A DNA stretch of 64,000 bases, from the NCBI GenBank assembly GCA_015680685.1, contig MNCI01005245.1:397751-461750 (forward strand), given 5' to 3'. The position numbers and the translations under genes are program-made. This document shows, piece after piece, positions 10,597 through 21,126 of this stretch (positions within the stretch are counted from its first letter, which is position 1; the number at the start of each line of letters is the position of its first letter). This stretch comes from Gnetum montanum. Its lineage: Eukaryota; Streptophyta; Gnetopsida; Gnetales; Gnetaceae. Under the pieces are notes generated by a model. The model searched no databases, was not told the origin of the DNA, and saw only the letters and a program-made list of their open reading frames with translations.

Positions 10597-11590
10597 TGAC
10601 AAGCCAAGGAAAATTCGGTGCTGGATACCTTTAATCTATATCTTTGTTTCTTTCATTGTAGAAATTGTCATCTCTTCTATGACTGACAGACAACTCATAT
10701 CCCATGGAAGAATGGTTTAAAGTTAAAAGATCATCAACACATAAAACTAATGATTAGATCTAGATTCAATTGGGAACACCACACCTATGGCTATCACCCA
10801 TAAGTAAAATCAACAATACTCACCTTAACTTCTAGTATTAAGTTCAAAGATGAATACAATTAATTAAACCAAATTGAATTTAAATAAATTTATGAGAAAT
10901 AGGGAAGATTACAAAATAGACCACCTAATTTGTGACGTTGCTCTGTTGTCTCCATAGTGCAACAACTTCACAATCTTAAAACATTGTTGACTATTAAGTG
11001 CCACAAAGCTTCAACACTCTTCCTTCATAATTTTGTGCACAAACAAAAATTCTAATTTGGTGTGGTTCTCTTAATAGTATCCTTTTTTTGTTTCTTCAAT
11101 CCTTTCTTCTATTCTTTGTTCACTTTATTGCATTTGGCCACGAAATTTATAAGGACCAATATGGCACATGAGGAGCCACCACCCATGAGTAATGATCATG
11201 GCAATAATGTCAACTACCACCACCTACACAGGTAATGTTCACTCTAATATCCATTGCCACCACCCATGCAGGTAACAACTGCAAGAATGTGCATTCCTGT
11301 TACTGCTAGAAAAAAAAACTAGAAACCAGAAAACATAACACAAGTATAGATCAAAGAATTGGATTCTTCAACTGCCACCACATGGTTGCCCAACAACAAA
11401 ACTTGCACCTCTGGTTCGAGTCTTTAGTACATAAAAACTAATAAACTAATGATAATCTAATAATAATAAACTAATACAATCACTATAATAAACTGAAATA
11501 TAATAAATTAAAATAACTAAAATAAACATTAATTAAACACAAATTAAATAATTAACAATATTTAATTAAGATCTTAAAACTACCAATTTT
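10597..11590 (-). repeat. Element H 5' LTR (right end approximate)
   Basis: About 1 kb of AT-rich sequence between the primer site and the broken RT of element F. The left end (TGACAAGCC on the + strand) is set by the primer site; the right end is only placed within about 15 bases. Around 11175-11280 a short imperfect repeat of the type CCACCACC..CAGGTAA occurs. No reading frame or named motif is seen. The partner LTR is outside the window. Confidence 0.55.
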
Positions 11591-11603
11591 TGAGTTTAAT
11601 AAT

Positions 11604-12260
11604 GGGTAATTCTTTGGATGATCCTTACTTTGTTAGGGTCCATCTCAATCCCTGCTTGTGATATTTTGTGCCTTAAGATAATGCCCTCCTAGACCATCAT
11701 ATGGCTCTTTTGCCAATTGAATCAAAGGTTGGTCTCCACACTTAACACTTGCTCAAGGTAGTCTAGGGCTTACTTAAATGTAGCCCCAGAGGTGGAGAGG
11801 TCATCCACGAAGACTTTTACCTTGCCACTAATCTACTATTAAAAGATGCTCAGAAGTAGATGTTGGAAGGTTGTAAGGGCATTGCACAGACCAAATGGCA
11901 TTTTTCTACATGCAAAAGTCCCCTAGGGACTTGTGAATGTTGTTTTGGCCTAATCCTTGGGTGTGATCTGAAATTGGTTATACCACTATAACCATCCAAA
12001 AAGCTGTAATAGCAATGTTTAGAGATGGTGTCCAACACTTGATCCAGAAATTGCAACAAAAAATAATCTTTGTATGTTGTCATGTTCAATAGCCAGAAGT
12101 TAATACAAACCCTCCACTTGCCATCTTTCTTTGGCACTATCACAACTGGGTGAGCCCACTTACTTTCCAGAATGGGATAAATGAACCCCACATTGAGGAG
12201 TTGTTCAATATCCTCTTTGATGATCTACTTTAGTTTGGGATTCAACTACCATTGTGGCTA
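11604..12260 (-). pseudogene. pol: Element F reverse transcriptase, truncated
   Basis: The minus strand encodes GFIYPILESKWAHPVVIVPK, KWRVCINFWLLNMTT and YSFLDGYSG, then, after frameshifts, the catalytic box VFVDDLSTSG, with FVDD at 11800-11811 (FMDD in A, B and E). Both catalytic Asp residues of the box are kept. The gene ends at 11604 at a junction with element H, so the thumb, RNase H and integrase are missing. Confidence 0.85.
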
Positions 12261-13275
12261 CCTCTTTGGCTTCATAGATGCATCTATATAGATTCACTGT
12301 TGGCATATTCATAAATTAATTCTAGTCAGTTCATGATATGACTAGGCAAACACTGTTGGCCATTTGTTAACCATCTTCAATAGCTTTTATTTTTGTTTAG
12401 GAGCAAGATTAACATTAATTATAACCAGCTTGTCATTTGTTAGAAAGGAATATTTCATTTTAGCAGGTAGATTTTTCAACTCTAGGGGCTCCTACCTAAA
12501 GCTCTCAGGGATTTCCAACTCTCCCCAGTTGGTGTCATTAGGTTCATCATCAGAGAGTTGATGATGAACTTACTTTAGTTCATCCATGCCTTCAACATAG
12601 GCACTTGTTAGGCTCTTAGTTTCTTCCATGCATATTTTTAAACTATTTTTAGGATTAGTTGTTAGCCATTGGGTGCCTTCTTGATTTGTGGCTACTACGT
12701 ATAGGCACCTTTGAATTTCTGTCACATCTGCACACTATCTACATGCTATGATAGACATACTTTTTATGGATCACAACTTCTGCACATAGTTGCACCCTGT
12801 GTCACTATACATGATGCATGGAACTTGCTTCCTCTCTATCTTTCCAAAATTATTTTCCTTAGAAATTTCTAAGGAAAGGTCTCTGATGCTTCGCCATGCA
12901 TCAACAGTGCTTACCCAAGCCCTTCCCATGATGATTGGGAGGTTCCCTTGTAGTTTTCAACTTGAATCACTAGGAAATCGACAAGATAAGACCACCCATA
13001 GATAGTGGTCATAATTTCCTTCACCAGCCTCAAAGGAATAGTTATGGATGGATTTCCTGACTCAAGACAAATGTTGCTCTTCTTGAGAGGAGGTAGGTTT
13101 TAGGCTTTGTACATCTCACGAGAAATCAAATTCACACTAGAACCTGAGTCCAAAAGATCTTTACATGGCTCATTCTTAGTAATTTACAAATAGATTAGGG
13201 ACTCCTAAGATCAGTTCTTTTCCTAGGAAGGTGGCTAGCCTTAATCCAATCAGGGATTGCATAGGTTAACATGAT
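12261..13275 (-). pseudogene. pol: Element F protease and linker
   Basis: Homologous over its length to the protease-linker of A, B, E and G on the minus strand. A protease active-site block is recognisable near 13130-13160 but is damaged; the second protease block (PIIMGRAW type) is near 12905-12945. The linker with its Cys-rich segment follows to 12261. Several stops and shifts are present. Confidence 0.7.
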
Positions 13276-15828
13276 AGTGTGGATCTTTGGAGGTGTTTTC
13301 TTTGAAGGGGACATGAAAGATTATGCAGAGGATGAGGGAGAAGCAGGGCTATCAACTACATGTATTTGTAAGGGCTTTATAGGACTGTTGGTTTGGAAGA
13401 AGGGTCTCTTTTAGGGTTTATTTTCTAAACCACTCAACTAAGGAGTTGACTATAAGTTAACAACCTTGGTGGCACTACATTGCTATGGCTGGGCTACAAT
13501 TTTGCCTTAAATTGAAGGAGTAGGTTGTAATTGAGTTAAGGGTAGAGCGACATGTGGAGAAGGATGAAGAGGGTAATGAAAAAAATGGAAATTCCCCTCT
13601 TAGAGATCAGGCTTTGTAGTGTTCAAGAGGGTAGTAGTGATGTTGGAATGAAGTGTTATTGGAAGAGTCATGTAAAGAAATGAACTACTAAATGTAGTAC
13701 TGACATGAATCAGGTTGCTAGTAAGGGTACTGCTACCTTGGTGGTGGCATCCCCCATGACTGTGGATGTTTCCATTTATGGTATTGCTCATAAGGTTGTG
13801 GTGAAGCTCCACTTGGATAGTAGGCTTGTTGTTGGTGGAACTACCTAGGGTTACCTTGAGGATAAGGAAACCTTCTAGGTGCTTGTCTTTTTGCCAGTTT
13901 AGGATTTAGAGCATACACCCTAGACTCTTGCAAGCGTGACATAATGAGGTAACATCCCTTAGGATGTTTGTTGTGGTAGATGTACATCCACCATCATCAT
14001 GTAACTTGGAATCCACAACCTCCTCTACTATAGTAGCCTTACCCTCAGCTATTTTATGGGCACGTTTAACTTTCTTCCTTCTCCTACGATCATGATCACT
14101 ACTTTGCTCCTTGGATTCCTCTGCTATTTTTAGAGTAGTTTGGAACTTCTCGTTGAAAGGGTTCCACATTTTATCTACCTTAGCGAAAATTCTGAAAATA
14201 GACCTTTAAATTAGCAAGGTCTTTCGCTGCACCACTTCATCAAGTGGTGCCTCCTCCTCATTATCACAGAACTAGACCTTCCTTTTGCAGATAGAAGGGT
14301 CCCAGTTATATTCTTCCACACTTTTCCTTTTTCTCAATTTTCCTTCTTCTTTAGAAATTTGCTTTATTAGCATTTGGATTTGCTAGGCTCTAAGTTCTAA
14401 AAGTCTCTAATGGGCATAGATCCCAAGATTTCTCCTCATTTTTGTTTTGAGCCCATTTATGATATGGTGGAGCTAATCCCTTTGAGAATAACCATGGCTA
14501 AGACATTTGTGCAAGAGAGAATGGTACTTGCCCATGGCTAAGTCCAAGGGTTCACGTATTCCTTGTTTCCAACCTTGGACTTGCTTTCTTAGATTAGACA
14601 TTTAGGAGTGTATGTGATAGTTGTCATTGAAGAGCTTAAGCATCGTATTCCAACATTTGATTGATTCCTGTTCTAAGGACTAGTATGAGCTTTTAGCTTC
14701 TTTAATGAGCATCCTTAGAAATAGCTTTTACTTTTGCCATTTGTTTTATACATTTTGCAAGGCACAGGCATCATGAAAGGCTTGAAGATGATTCTATGGA
14801 CTTGAGTTATATTCCCTTTTAAACTTGGAGATATTGTTCATATCCAACTATTTAATTTTACTATCTTTCACATGCCTTGTTGAGATTCTCATGGCCTTTG
14901 CAATGCTCAACATGTTCCGTATTGTAAGCAAAGGCTCATCATGGTCACAGCCTCTATGATAACCATAATGGCCATGATGCCCTTTGCTACCTCTCCTTTC
15001 ATGGTGGTGGGCCTTCCTTGATTACTTGGGCCCTTGGTCTTTACTAGTTCAGTGGGCCCTATGATCATCTTTGTCCCATCAATTACCTCCATCATGGTCA
15101 TGCCCTTTGTGGCTTTGGTCAAAGCTAGTGGAGGAAGAAGAGGATGTTGAATGTGAAGAAGATGAAGGAGAGCCAGCACTAGCATAGTGCCTGCTACCCC
15201 CTCTTCTTTGGTCATGGCCATGATCATCATGTTTATCCATGTTTCTACCTTGAATTCCACCTTTGGAGTCCTAATGGTCATGGGACCCATTATTTCCCAA
15301 ACTAAGATTATTTATAGTAGTTTCTAAATTCTGGTTTAGGCCCCCCTCATCAAAGCCAAGGGGAGGAAAGTTAGTGAATTGAGAACCCTTAGAAAAGGGA
15401 TCCTCTCCTTCTTTTTAACCTAGCAGGAATAAGGGATTATTAAATTGTTTTCACTTCGATGCTTCATGACATCTCTCTTTTTATCAATCTCTTTTGCATT
15501 GTGCCTTAGTGGGAGGGTAGTCCTGATAGTCATGGTTTTGCACAACATATTCAACATTGAGCCCTTAGATGTCGAACCTCATAAGAGTTTGAAGTAGCAT
15601 CACAGGAACTGATCGATCGAGTGACAACACAATGTTGCCCTTCATGTTCCTCCATTGTAGTTGTTCATCTTGATGCAAGATGAAGGTGAAATCTAGCACA
15701 TACTCATTGGGATGAGTATATATCACCTTGCATTGCTAGGGCACTGGTTAATTTGATCCTCCATTTCTTTGTTGATTGGATGTATGCTCGAACAGTGGTA
15801 GAGAATTAGCCATCTGAGAAGAAGTCAT
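13276..15828 (-). pseudogene. gag: Element F gag
   Basis: The start is supported by MTSSQMANSLPLFEHTS, with the codon at 15828-15826. The order is as in B: N-terminal domain, a His/Lys-rich stretch that is now in the wrong frame (about 14910-15290), a badly broken capsid core (about 14350-14860), a Lys-rich segment (about 13906-14169) and the Pro/Gln/Tyr-rich tail with repeated HGGCHH-type residues (13600-13812). Frames change at least four times. Dead. Confidence 0.78.
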
Positions 15829-15978
15829 TTTAGCTTTGAAAAGAAAAATAGTGTGCTCATTATTATTATTATTATTCTTAATGATTATGTCTTTAAGGTT
15901 CATTATAATGTCTTTAAATAATTCAATAAGTCCTAGATAGCACATGTAGCTAACTAAAGTCCTTGACAAGGGTGCTGA

Positions 15979-16820
15979 TGATGAGTAGTGAGTATACCCT
16001 ACACCCAACCATACAAATCACTAGCATTCACTAAGCGATCCTGTTGAATTTCATAGACTTTAGCTCTCCAAGTACATTGGGTCTAGGAAGTGAATATCAA
16101 GGATATGATCATTTTCTTCTCAATTTCACTTGTGAAATGCAAAGGTATGATTAAGTGTCACTGAGGCACATGATTTTTATCATTTTATCTATTTTCAATA
16201 GATTTGCTTAAGTGATGGAAATAAAATAAAATAAATTTAGTATTTAATTAATCTAATTAATCTAATAACTAGCTAACACTTAACTAATCCTATCATAAGC
16301 ATCCATTCCCACTTTCTGTACACATCTTGCACACGTTACAATGCTACTAGGCTATTAATCGTTAGGCGCTACTAGGATTCCCAAGTGTAATGTATGCTTG
16401 AAGTGGTCGTACTTATGTTCATTATTTAATCATTATTAATTACTTAATTAAAATTCATTAAAGTCAAGTGCACGAATAATAAATATATAAAGGAAACATT
16501 AATTTATTCTGCTATAAGGTTTAATCAAAAAAGCTCATCTTTATTTTTGTTCACACTAAGGTGCTCAGGTACATTAGTGCTTGCATAAAGATTTGTACAC
16601 TTCTTTGACTCTTACAATCTGGAGAAAATAATATGCAAGAACTTTGCTACAACTAATGGAAGAAGTGCCATAAATGTAATGGGTAGGCACACATTTATAG
16701 GCAATCGCATGGTGCCACGTTGACAGGATCCCATCATTGGGGTTGTGTTGACAGGATCCTATCGACAAGGTTACATTGATGGCATCTCATCAACACAACC
16801 CAATGGCGCATGATTCATTA
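15979..16820 (-). repeat. Element F 5' LTR (842 bp)
   Basis: On the + strand it runs from TGATGAG to TTCATTA (degraded TTCATCA). Immediately left of it the degenerate primer site reads CAGCACCCTTGTCAAGGA on the minus strand. The TATA box is TTTATAG on the + strand at about 16693-16699. Its U3 differs from the others: instead of GATATC palindromes it has two GTTGACAGGATCC units 28 bp apart (16719 and 16747). The five bases after the LTR are GTTAG. Confidence 0.85.
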
Positions 16821-16929
16821 GTTAGGGACAAAGAATGAGGATCATTCTATGAGCTAGCATACTCTAGCATATTGTTTCAAGTAGTAACTTTTGACTTGAT
16901 GATGACTAAAAAAGAGAACAAATTGATAT
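16821..16929. other. Unassigned AT-rich flank between element F and copia relic
   Basis: About 110 bases with no recognisable homology to the LTRs on either side. It may be 5' leader of the copia element or older host DNA; I see no gene in it. Confidence 0.4.
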
Positions 16930-17295
16930 AGCCTTAAGTATTATCTATACTAATATCTTTGATGAACAATGAAAATGAACACAGAACAAAAATGAACAAA
17001 CTTTATCAAAGATATGAAGGAGGTTATATTAGAACTTGAATATGAAAATGAAGAAGTAACTAATGAAGAAAGAGGTAGTTATCTTTTACGAGCACTTCTA
17101 GATAATTATAAAGGTTTTACTCAAGCACTTGATGCTTTAAGAGAGAAATTAGACTTTCCAACATTGATAATTCGATTGTAGTTGCAAGAAATAAAGATGG
17201 AATTATAATAGAAATCAGAAAATTTAGAGCAAGTTATGTATAGCCTAGGAAATAAGCAAGGAAAATAGTGGACGTCATATCGGTGTTATGATAAT
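16930..17295 (+). pseudogene. gag: Ty1/copia element, gag fragment left of element D
   Basis: The + strand reads VILELEYENEEVTNEERGSY, then LLRALLDNYKGFTQALDALR and KLDFPTLIIRL followed by a TAG, the pattern of the C-terminal half of Ty1/copia Gag (UBN2 type: an 'LL..LP..Y..F' block followed by a helix). It stops at the insertion point of element D. The element resumes at 46486 with the nucleocapsid knuckle, in the order expected for an interrupted gag. The N-terminal half and the 5' LTR are not recognised. Confidence 0.72.
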
Positions 17296-18115
17296 TGATG
17301 AGTGGCAAGGTACCCCTATGCCCAACCATATGAATTACAAACGTTCATGCATGATCTAGTTAAATTTCGTAGACCTTAAGTTCTTACATACACTAGTTCT
17401 AGGATGTGAAATCTAATCATGATGATCATTGTCTTCCCAACTACACTTGTGGAGCTTAGTTGTATGGTTAAGTGTAATTGAGGCACATGATTTTTATTAT
17501 TTTATATTTTATTCACCTATGATTAACAAGAATTTGAAACTCAATTTATGAACCACTTTAACTAATCTAATTGCTAATTAATAACTAACTATCCTAACAT
17601 AAGTATCTGTTCTCACCTTCTGTGCACATCTTGAACACGTATAACACTGTTGTGTTACCAAATGTTAGGCATTGTTGGGATTACGAAGTATTATGTCCAT
17701 GCTTGAAGTGGTCGTACTTATATGCTTAATTAACTGCTATTTAATCTAGCTAGCTTACTTTAGCTTAATTACTTAGTAGTAATAAATGAAATTACATAAA
17801 ACATTAAGTGCATGAATAAAATATTTAGGCTAGCCAAAGTGTTGCAAGGTTTGATAAGAAAGCTCATCTTTATTGCTGCACACATGACCATGTTTAGGTC
17901 CAACAATGCTTGAATAAAGATCCATACACTCAATAACTCCTATTGTGGGCACTTTGGAAAATATTCTAACTCTGGCGAAAAGAAACTGCAAGAGCTATGC
18001 TATGCTATGACAAAAAATTCTTGCAAACTATGTGCCTAAGTACTATATTTATAGGCCGACACACACCTTGCGATCTTGGATGTTTGACATTACTTCTTGG
18101 GCCCCAATATTGCAT
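17296..18115 (-). repeat. Element D 3' LTR, U3 end and polypurine tract deleted
   Basis: It begins TGATGAGTGGCAAGG and follows the 5' LTR of D and the LTRs of G closely, with a TATA-type CTATATTTATAGG at about 18043-18055. Past about 18110 the homology jumps from the LTR to a point some 0.3 kb into the 3' region of G, so the palindrome array, LTR terminus and polypurine tract are gone (a deletion of about 370 bp compared with G). Confidence 0.82.
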
Positions 18116-19781
18116 GGTGCTTCTTCTTCTCCCTTGGTAAAGATAGTCCCACTTCCAGTCCATGCTTCCCATTGCAATCACAACAAAATCACAGATTAGT
18201 GTGTAGTGTGTAATGTATAGATTTTAGGTATCTTGTCTCATTGGTAGTTACACTTAGCTAGGTTGTAATTATGGTGGATGGATTTCTTTAATAGTGTTAG
18301 TAGGAAGATTGTAAAATAGGGTGAAATGGATAAGAAGTCCATTATTAAATTCTGAAAAGTCCAAACATGATGAAATGCTTGAAGAGGGTTAAAAAATTCA
18401 TAATAATAAAAGAAGATTTCATTGAAAAATTTTGTGAAGATGTGCATAATTGGATGTAATTGATGGGGGTGTGAAAAAGGATTTGATTATGAGAATGTTT
18501 AAGGATAAAGAATTTAACTAACCTAACTAAAAGGTATGCAAGTGGGTACTCCCTAAAGTAGGCACATGCCCTTTATTACCCTTGCATAACCTCAAACTAA
18601 GGAGTCCATGGGTCCCATGGATGATTAATGGTTACAAAAAGTCAAGTATGAAAACATGAAAGAAACCACCTAAGAATTTTGACACATCAAACCAAGACAT
18701 CGAACAAGAACATGAAACTAGTAGTGATGTGAGGCATAGAAAGCATAGATGGATGAGAAAGAGAGTGGAATGGAGTTCTTGATTAAGGTCACATGAAGTC
18801 TCTTGTAAATTTTATGGTTAAATGACCTGATAAAATCCATCCTTAGTCCAAACCAAAATCAACCATGTCCAGTGAGTTCAAATTACCACTTTAAGACTAG
18901 TCCACTTCCTTGAGACACAAGAGTGCTCCCACAGAACAACCATCATTCCTTATTTAAGAAGAAAAGTGAAGCAAGAAGTGAGCGAGGACCTTAGTTAGAG
19001 AAGACCTTTAGGCATGGGTAACATGTCTTTTTAGTCCCATAACCAGTGCTTGTAGCCTATTTATGTTTTCTAAGGAGTATGCTTTGAATTCTCATTATTT
19101 TTTTGATGTGAACCACACCATGCAAAGACTTATTCAACTTCCTATTATTGGTTGACACAGAATAGTAAGAAATCCATGAAAACACACATGCACCTAAGTA
19201 AGAAGAAAGGCACAAAGAGTACCAGGCCCCCTTGAAGTCACACCCTGTTCAAACCTTTGTATCCTTTCCATGTCTTGAAACTACCAAGGTTAGAAGTTCA
19301 TTAAAGTTTTATTAATGGAAAAGGGACCTCATACTTCCAAAACAAGGAAAATCATAGAGTTTATGGATGGGTGGATGTTGTGGACTTACTGCCTATTTTA
19401 TGAAAAAGAAACCATGTTTAAGTTATTAGTAATAAAATTAAAAGTTAGAATCTAGACACCAATAATCAAATAACAAGATAGCACATGCCCACATCAAATA
19501 AACCACAATATACCCATTTGGTAATAAAGCTTGTTCTTATTAAAACTTAATAACAAAGTCAACCAAAATAAAGAAAAATATACAAGAAATTGTAAAACAT
19601 TTAAGAAAAATAAAATGTACTAATGATGTTGTAAAATAAAAATTGGAGAAAATTAATAATGTAAAAACAAAAATGTGTAAGATAAAGAAAGTGTAAAAAA
19701 AAAGGGTTGTAAAAATAACAAGGTGTAAAATAAAAATGTGTAAAACAAAAAGATGAAAAACTAAGGTGCTGCTTATATATT
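18116..19781 (-). other. Element D 3' region
   Basis: Non-coding equivalent of the 3' region of G. It holds the reverse complement of the shared TGCATGGTGTGGTTC segment (near 19117-19130), an A-rich stretch (about 19555-19760) and, near 18120-18180 on the minus strand, a relic of the small conserved frame (MDWKWDYLYQGRRR). No other gene is seen. Confidence 0.65.
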
Positions 19782-20155
19782 TAGCATGGGTGGCCATCTT
19801 TTCCATAACTAAGTTGAAAGGAAGAGATTTGAAAGATTGAGCATGGTTTTCCATTTGATGAGGCGTTTGCTGCATTGGCTTGCTTAGGCTTGTGGAAAGG
19901 TTTGACTTGTTGTGTGTTGACTAGTTGCTTCTTGTTTAGGCTCTTAGGTTTGTAGATCAACATGGCCCCAAAAGGGAAAGTTTCATAGTTGATATAAGGT
20001 CCTTCCCATAATGTCTAGAACTTAGTTTGTTGAGGTATGCGTGTGGGGTTCTAGTAGAGGATCTTATCTCCTAGTTGAAATTTGACTATTCTAATTCTAA
20101 GGTCATGACACTTTTTGTTAAATTCCTTATGCAACTTGTTAGATGAGAGGGCTAC
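19782..20155 (-). pseudogene. pol: Element D integrase C-terminal part (left of element B)
   Basis: The minus strand gives SSNKLHKEFNKKCHDLRIR, FQLGDKILY, then MLIYKPKSLNKKQLVNTQQV and KPFHK, matching the end of the integrases of A, B, E and G. The gene is cut at 20155 by element B and continues at 30244. Together the two pieces make a colinear integrase, which proves the insertion. Confidence 0.88.
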
Positions 20156-20980
20156 TGATGAGCTGCAATATTGTGTACGTGATATCGCATATGCGATATC
20201 GTGTCTGCCCCAGCAATATCGCGTACGCAATATCGTGGTCTGTTGAAACATCTATAAATAAGAGGCAGCTTTCCTTGTTCTAGGCATCTAGACTTAGACC
20301 CTTAGCCAAACTATAGTAGTTTTACCATTCCAGAGTTAGAATAATTTCCATGTGCCCGTAATAGGAGTCTTAAAGTGAATAGATCTTTATTCAAGCATAT
20401 TGTACCTGAGCATACATTTGTGTACGGCAATAAAGACGAACTTTCTGATAAACCTTGCAGCATGTGGACTATACTAAATAGGATTTAATTATTATTAAAT
20501 GTTTAAATGCTTTCCTAGATAATTAGTCTCTCTCAACCCTTGACTCTCCTAGTTAAGTGCACTCAGTATGACTACTTCGAGCACGTTTGCAACACTTGGT
20601 AACCCAGTAACGAGTAGCGTTTGGTAATCCCAGTAGTGTTGCACTCGTTCAGGGTGTGTGTGGAAAGTGGGAATGGATACTGGTGCTAGGACGATTAGAA
20701 CTTAGTTAGTGAATAGTTAATGAAAGTTAGTCAATTAGTTCTCTTCACCTTCCTCATTAGCATAGGACATTAAAAAGATAAAAGACATAAAGATTATATA
20801 CCTCAAGCTTACTTAACCATAAAACCATGATAATACAAGTAAGTTTGGGAAGACAACGATTGATTAACCTTAAGTATTCCATTAGGGTGCATAAGCACTT
20901 AGTCCTTGGAGTTCGACCGAATCACGTGTGAGATGCTCGTATTTGTATGGTTGAGTGTAGGGGTACCTCACCACTCATCA
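20156..20980 (+). repeat. Element B 5' LTR (825 bp)
   Basis: TGATGAG to CTCATCA. Promoter-proximal palindromic array at 20164-20240, TATA box TCTATAAATAAGAGGC at 20251-20266, and AATAAA at 20429-20434 in the R region. It is visibly about 93-95% alike to the 3' LTR over the stretches compared by eye, but about 48 bp longer, mainly because it has more palindrome units. Confidence 0.94.
20164..20240 (+). promoter_or_regulatory. GATATC palindrome array upstream of TATA box, element B 5' LTR
   Basis: Units such as GTGTACGTGATATCGCATAT and GCGATATCGTGTCTG, then CAATATCGCGTACGCAATAT, alternate GATATC or degraded forms with a GTAC-centred spacer. Each unit is itself close to a palindrome. The array ends about 12 bases before the TATA box. 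The 3' LTR of the same element has only one unit pair (29475-29500). Probable regulatory or replication-related module; role unknown. Confidence 0.7.
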
Positions 20981-20981
20981 T

Positions 20982-20999
20982 TGACGTCGTTGTCAGGGA
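20982..20999 (+). promoter_or_regulatory. Element B primer-binding site (tRNA-Asp-like)
   Basis: TGACGTCGTTGTCAGGGA matches 14 of 18 bases of TGGCGCCGTTGCCGGGGA, the tRNA-Asp-type site recalled for plant gypsy elements. It starts one base after the LTR. All four differences are transitions of the deamination type. Confidence 0.8.
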
Positions 21000-21126
21000 C
21001 TTAGTTATTTGTGCACTACGTAGAACATAGGAAATCATCCACATCGTTGGGACACTAGAACGAACCCTTCGGATTGATCAAAAGAAAAATTAGACAACAG
21101 TAAATAGCACACTGAACAAGACAACA

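Larger units (their letters stand above)
8599..11595 (-). mobile_element. Element H: second Athila-like LTR element, 5' part only
   Basis: Reading the minus strand there is a 5' LTR (about 11590 down to 10597), a primer-binding site, and a gag gene that breaks off at 8599 against element A. Its gag, LTR and terminal bases do not match the A/B/D/E/F/G/I family, so it is a separate lineage. The remainder should lie left of A, outside the window. On its right it abuts the RT of element F exactly where F loses homology to its relatives, which suggests H inserted into F. Confidence 0.72.
11604..16820 (-). mobile_element. Element F: Ty3/gypsy element, 3' half missing
   Basis: Minus-strand member of the same family as A, B, D, E, G and I. 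It has a 5' LTR (15979-16820), degenerate primer site, gag, protease and the first part of RT, and stops abruptly at 11604 inside the RT connection (equivalent of GITRQ in A). RNase H, integrase and 3' LTR are absent here; if element H inserted at this point they should lie left of the window. Confidence 0.87.
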
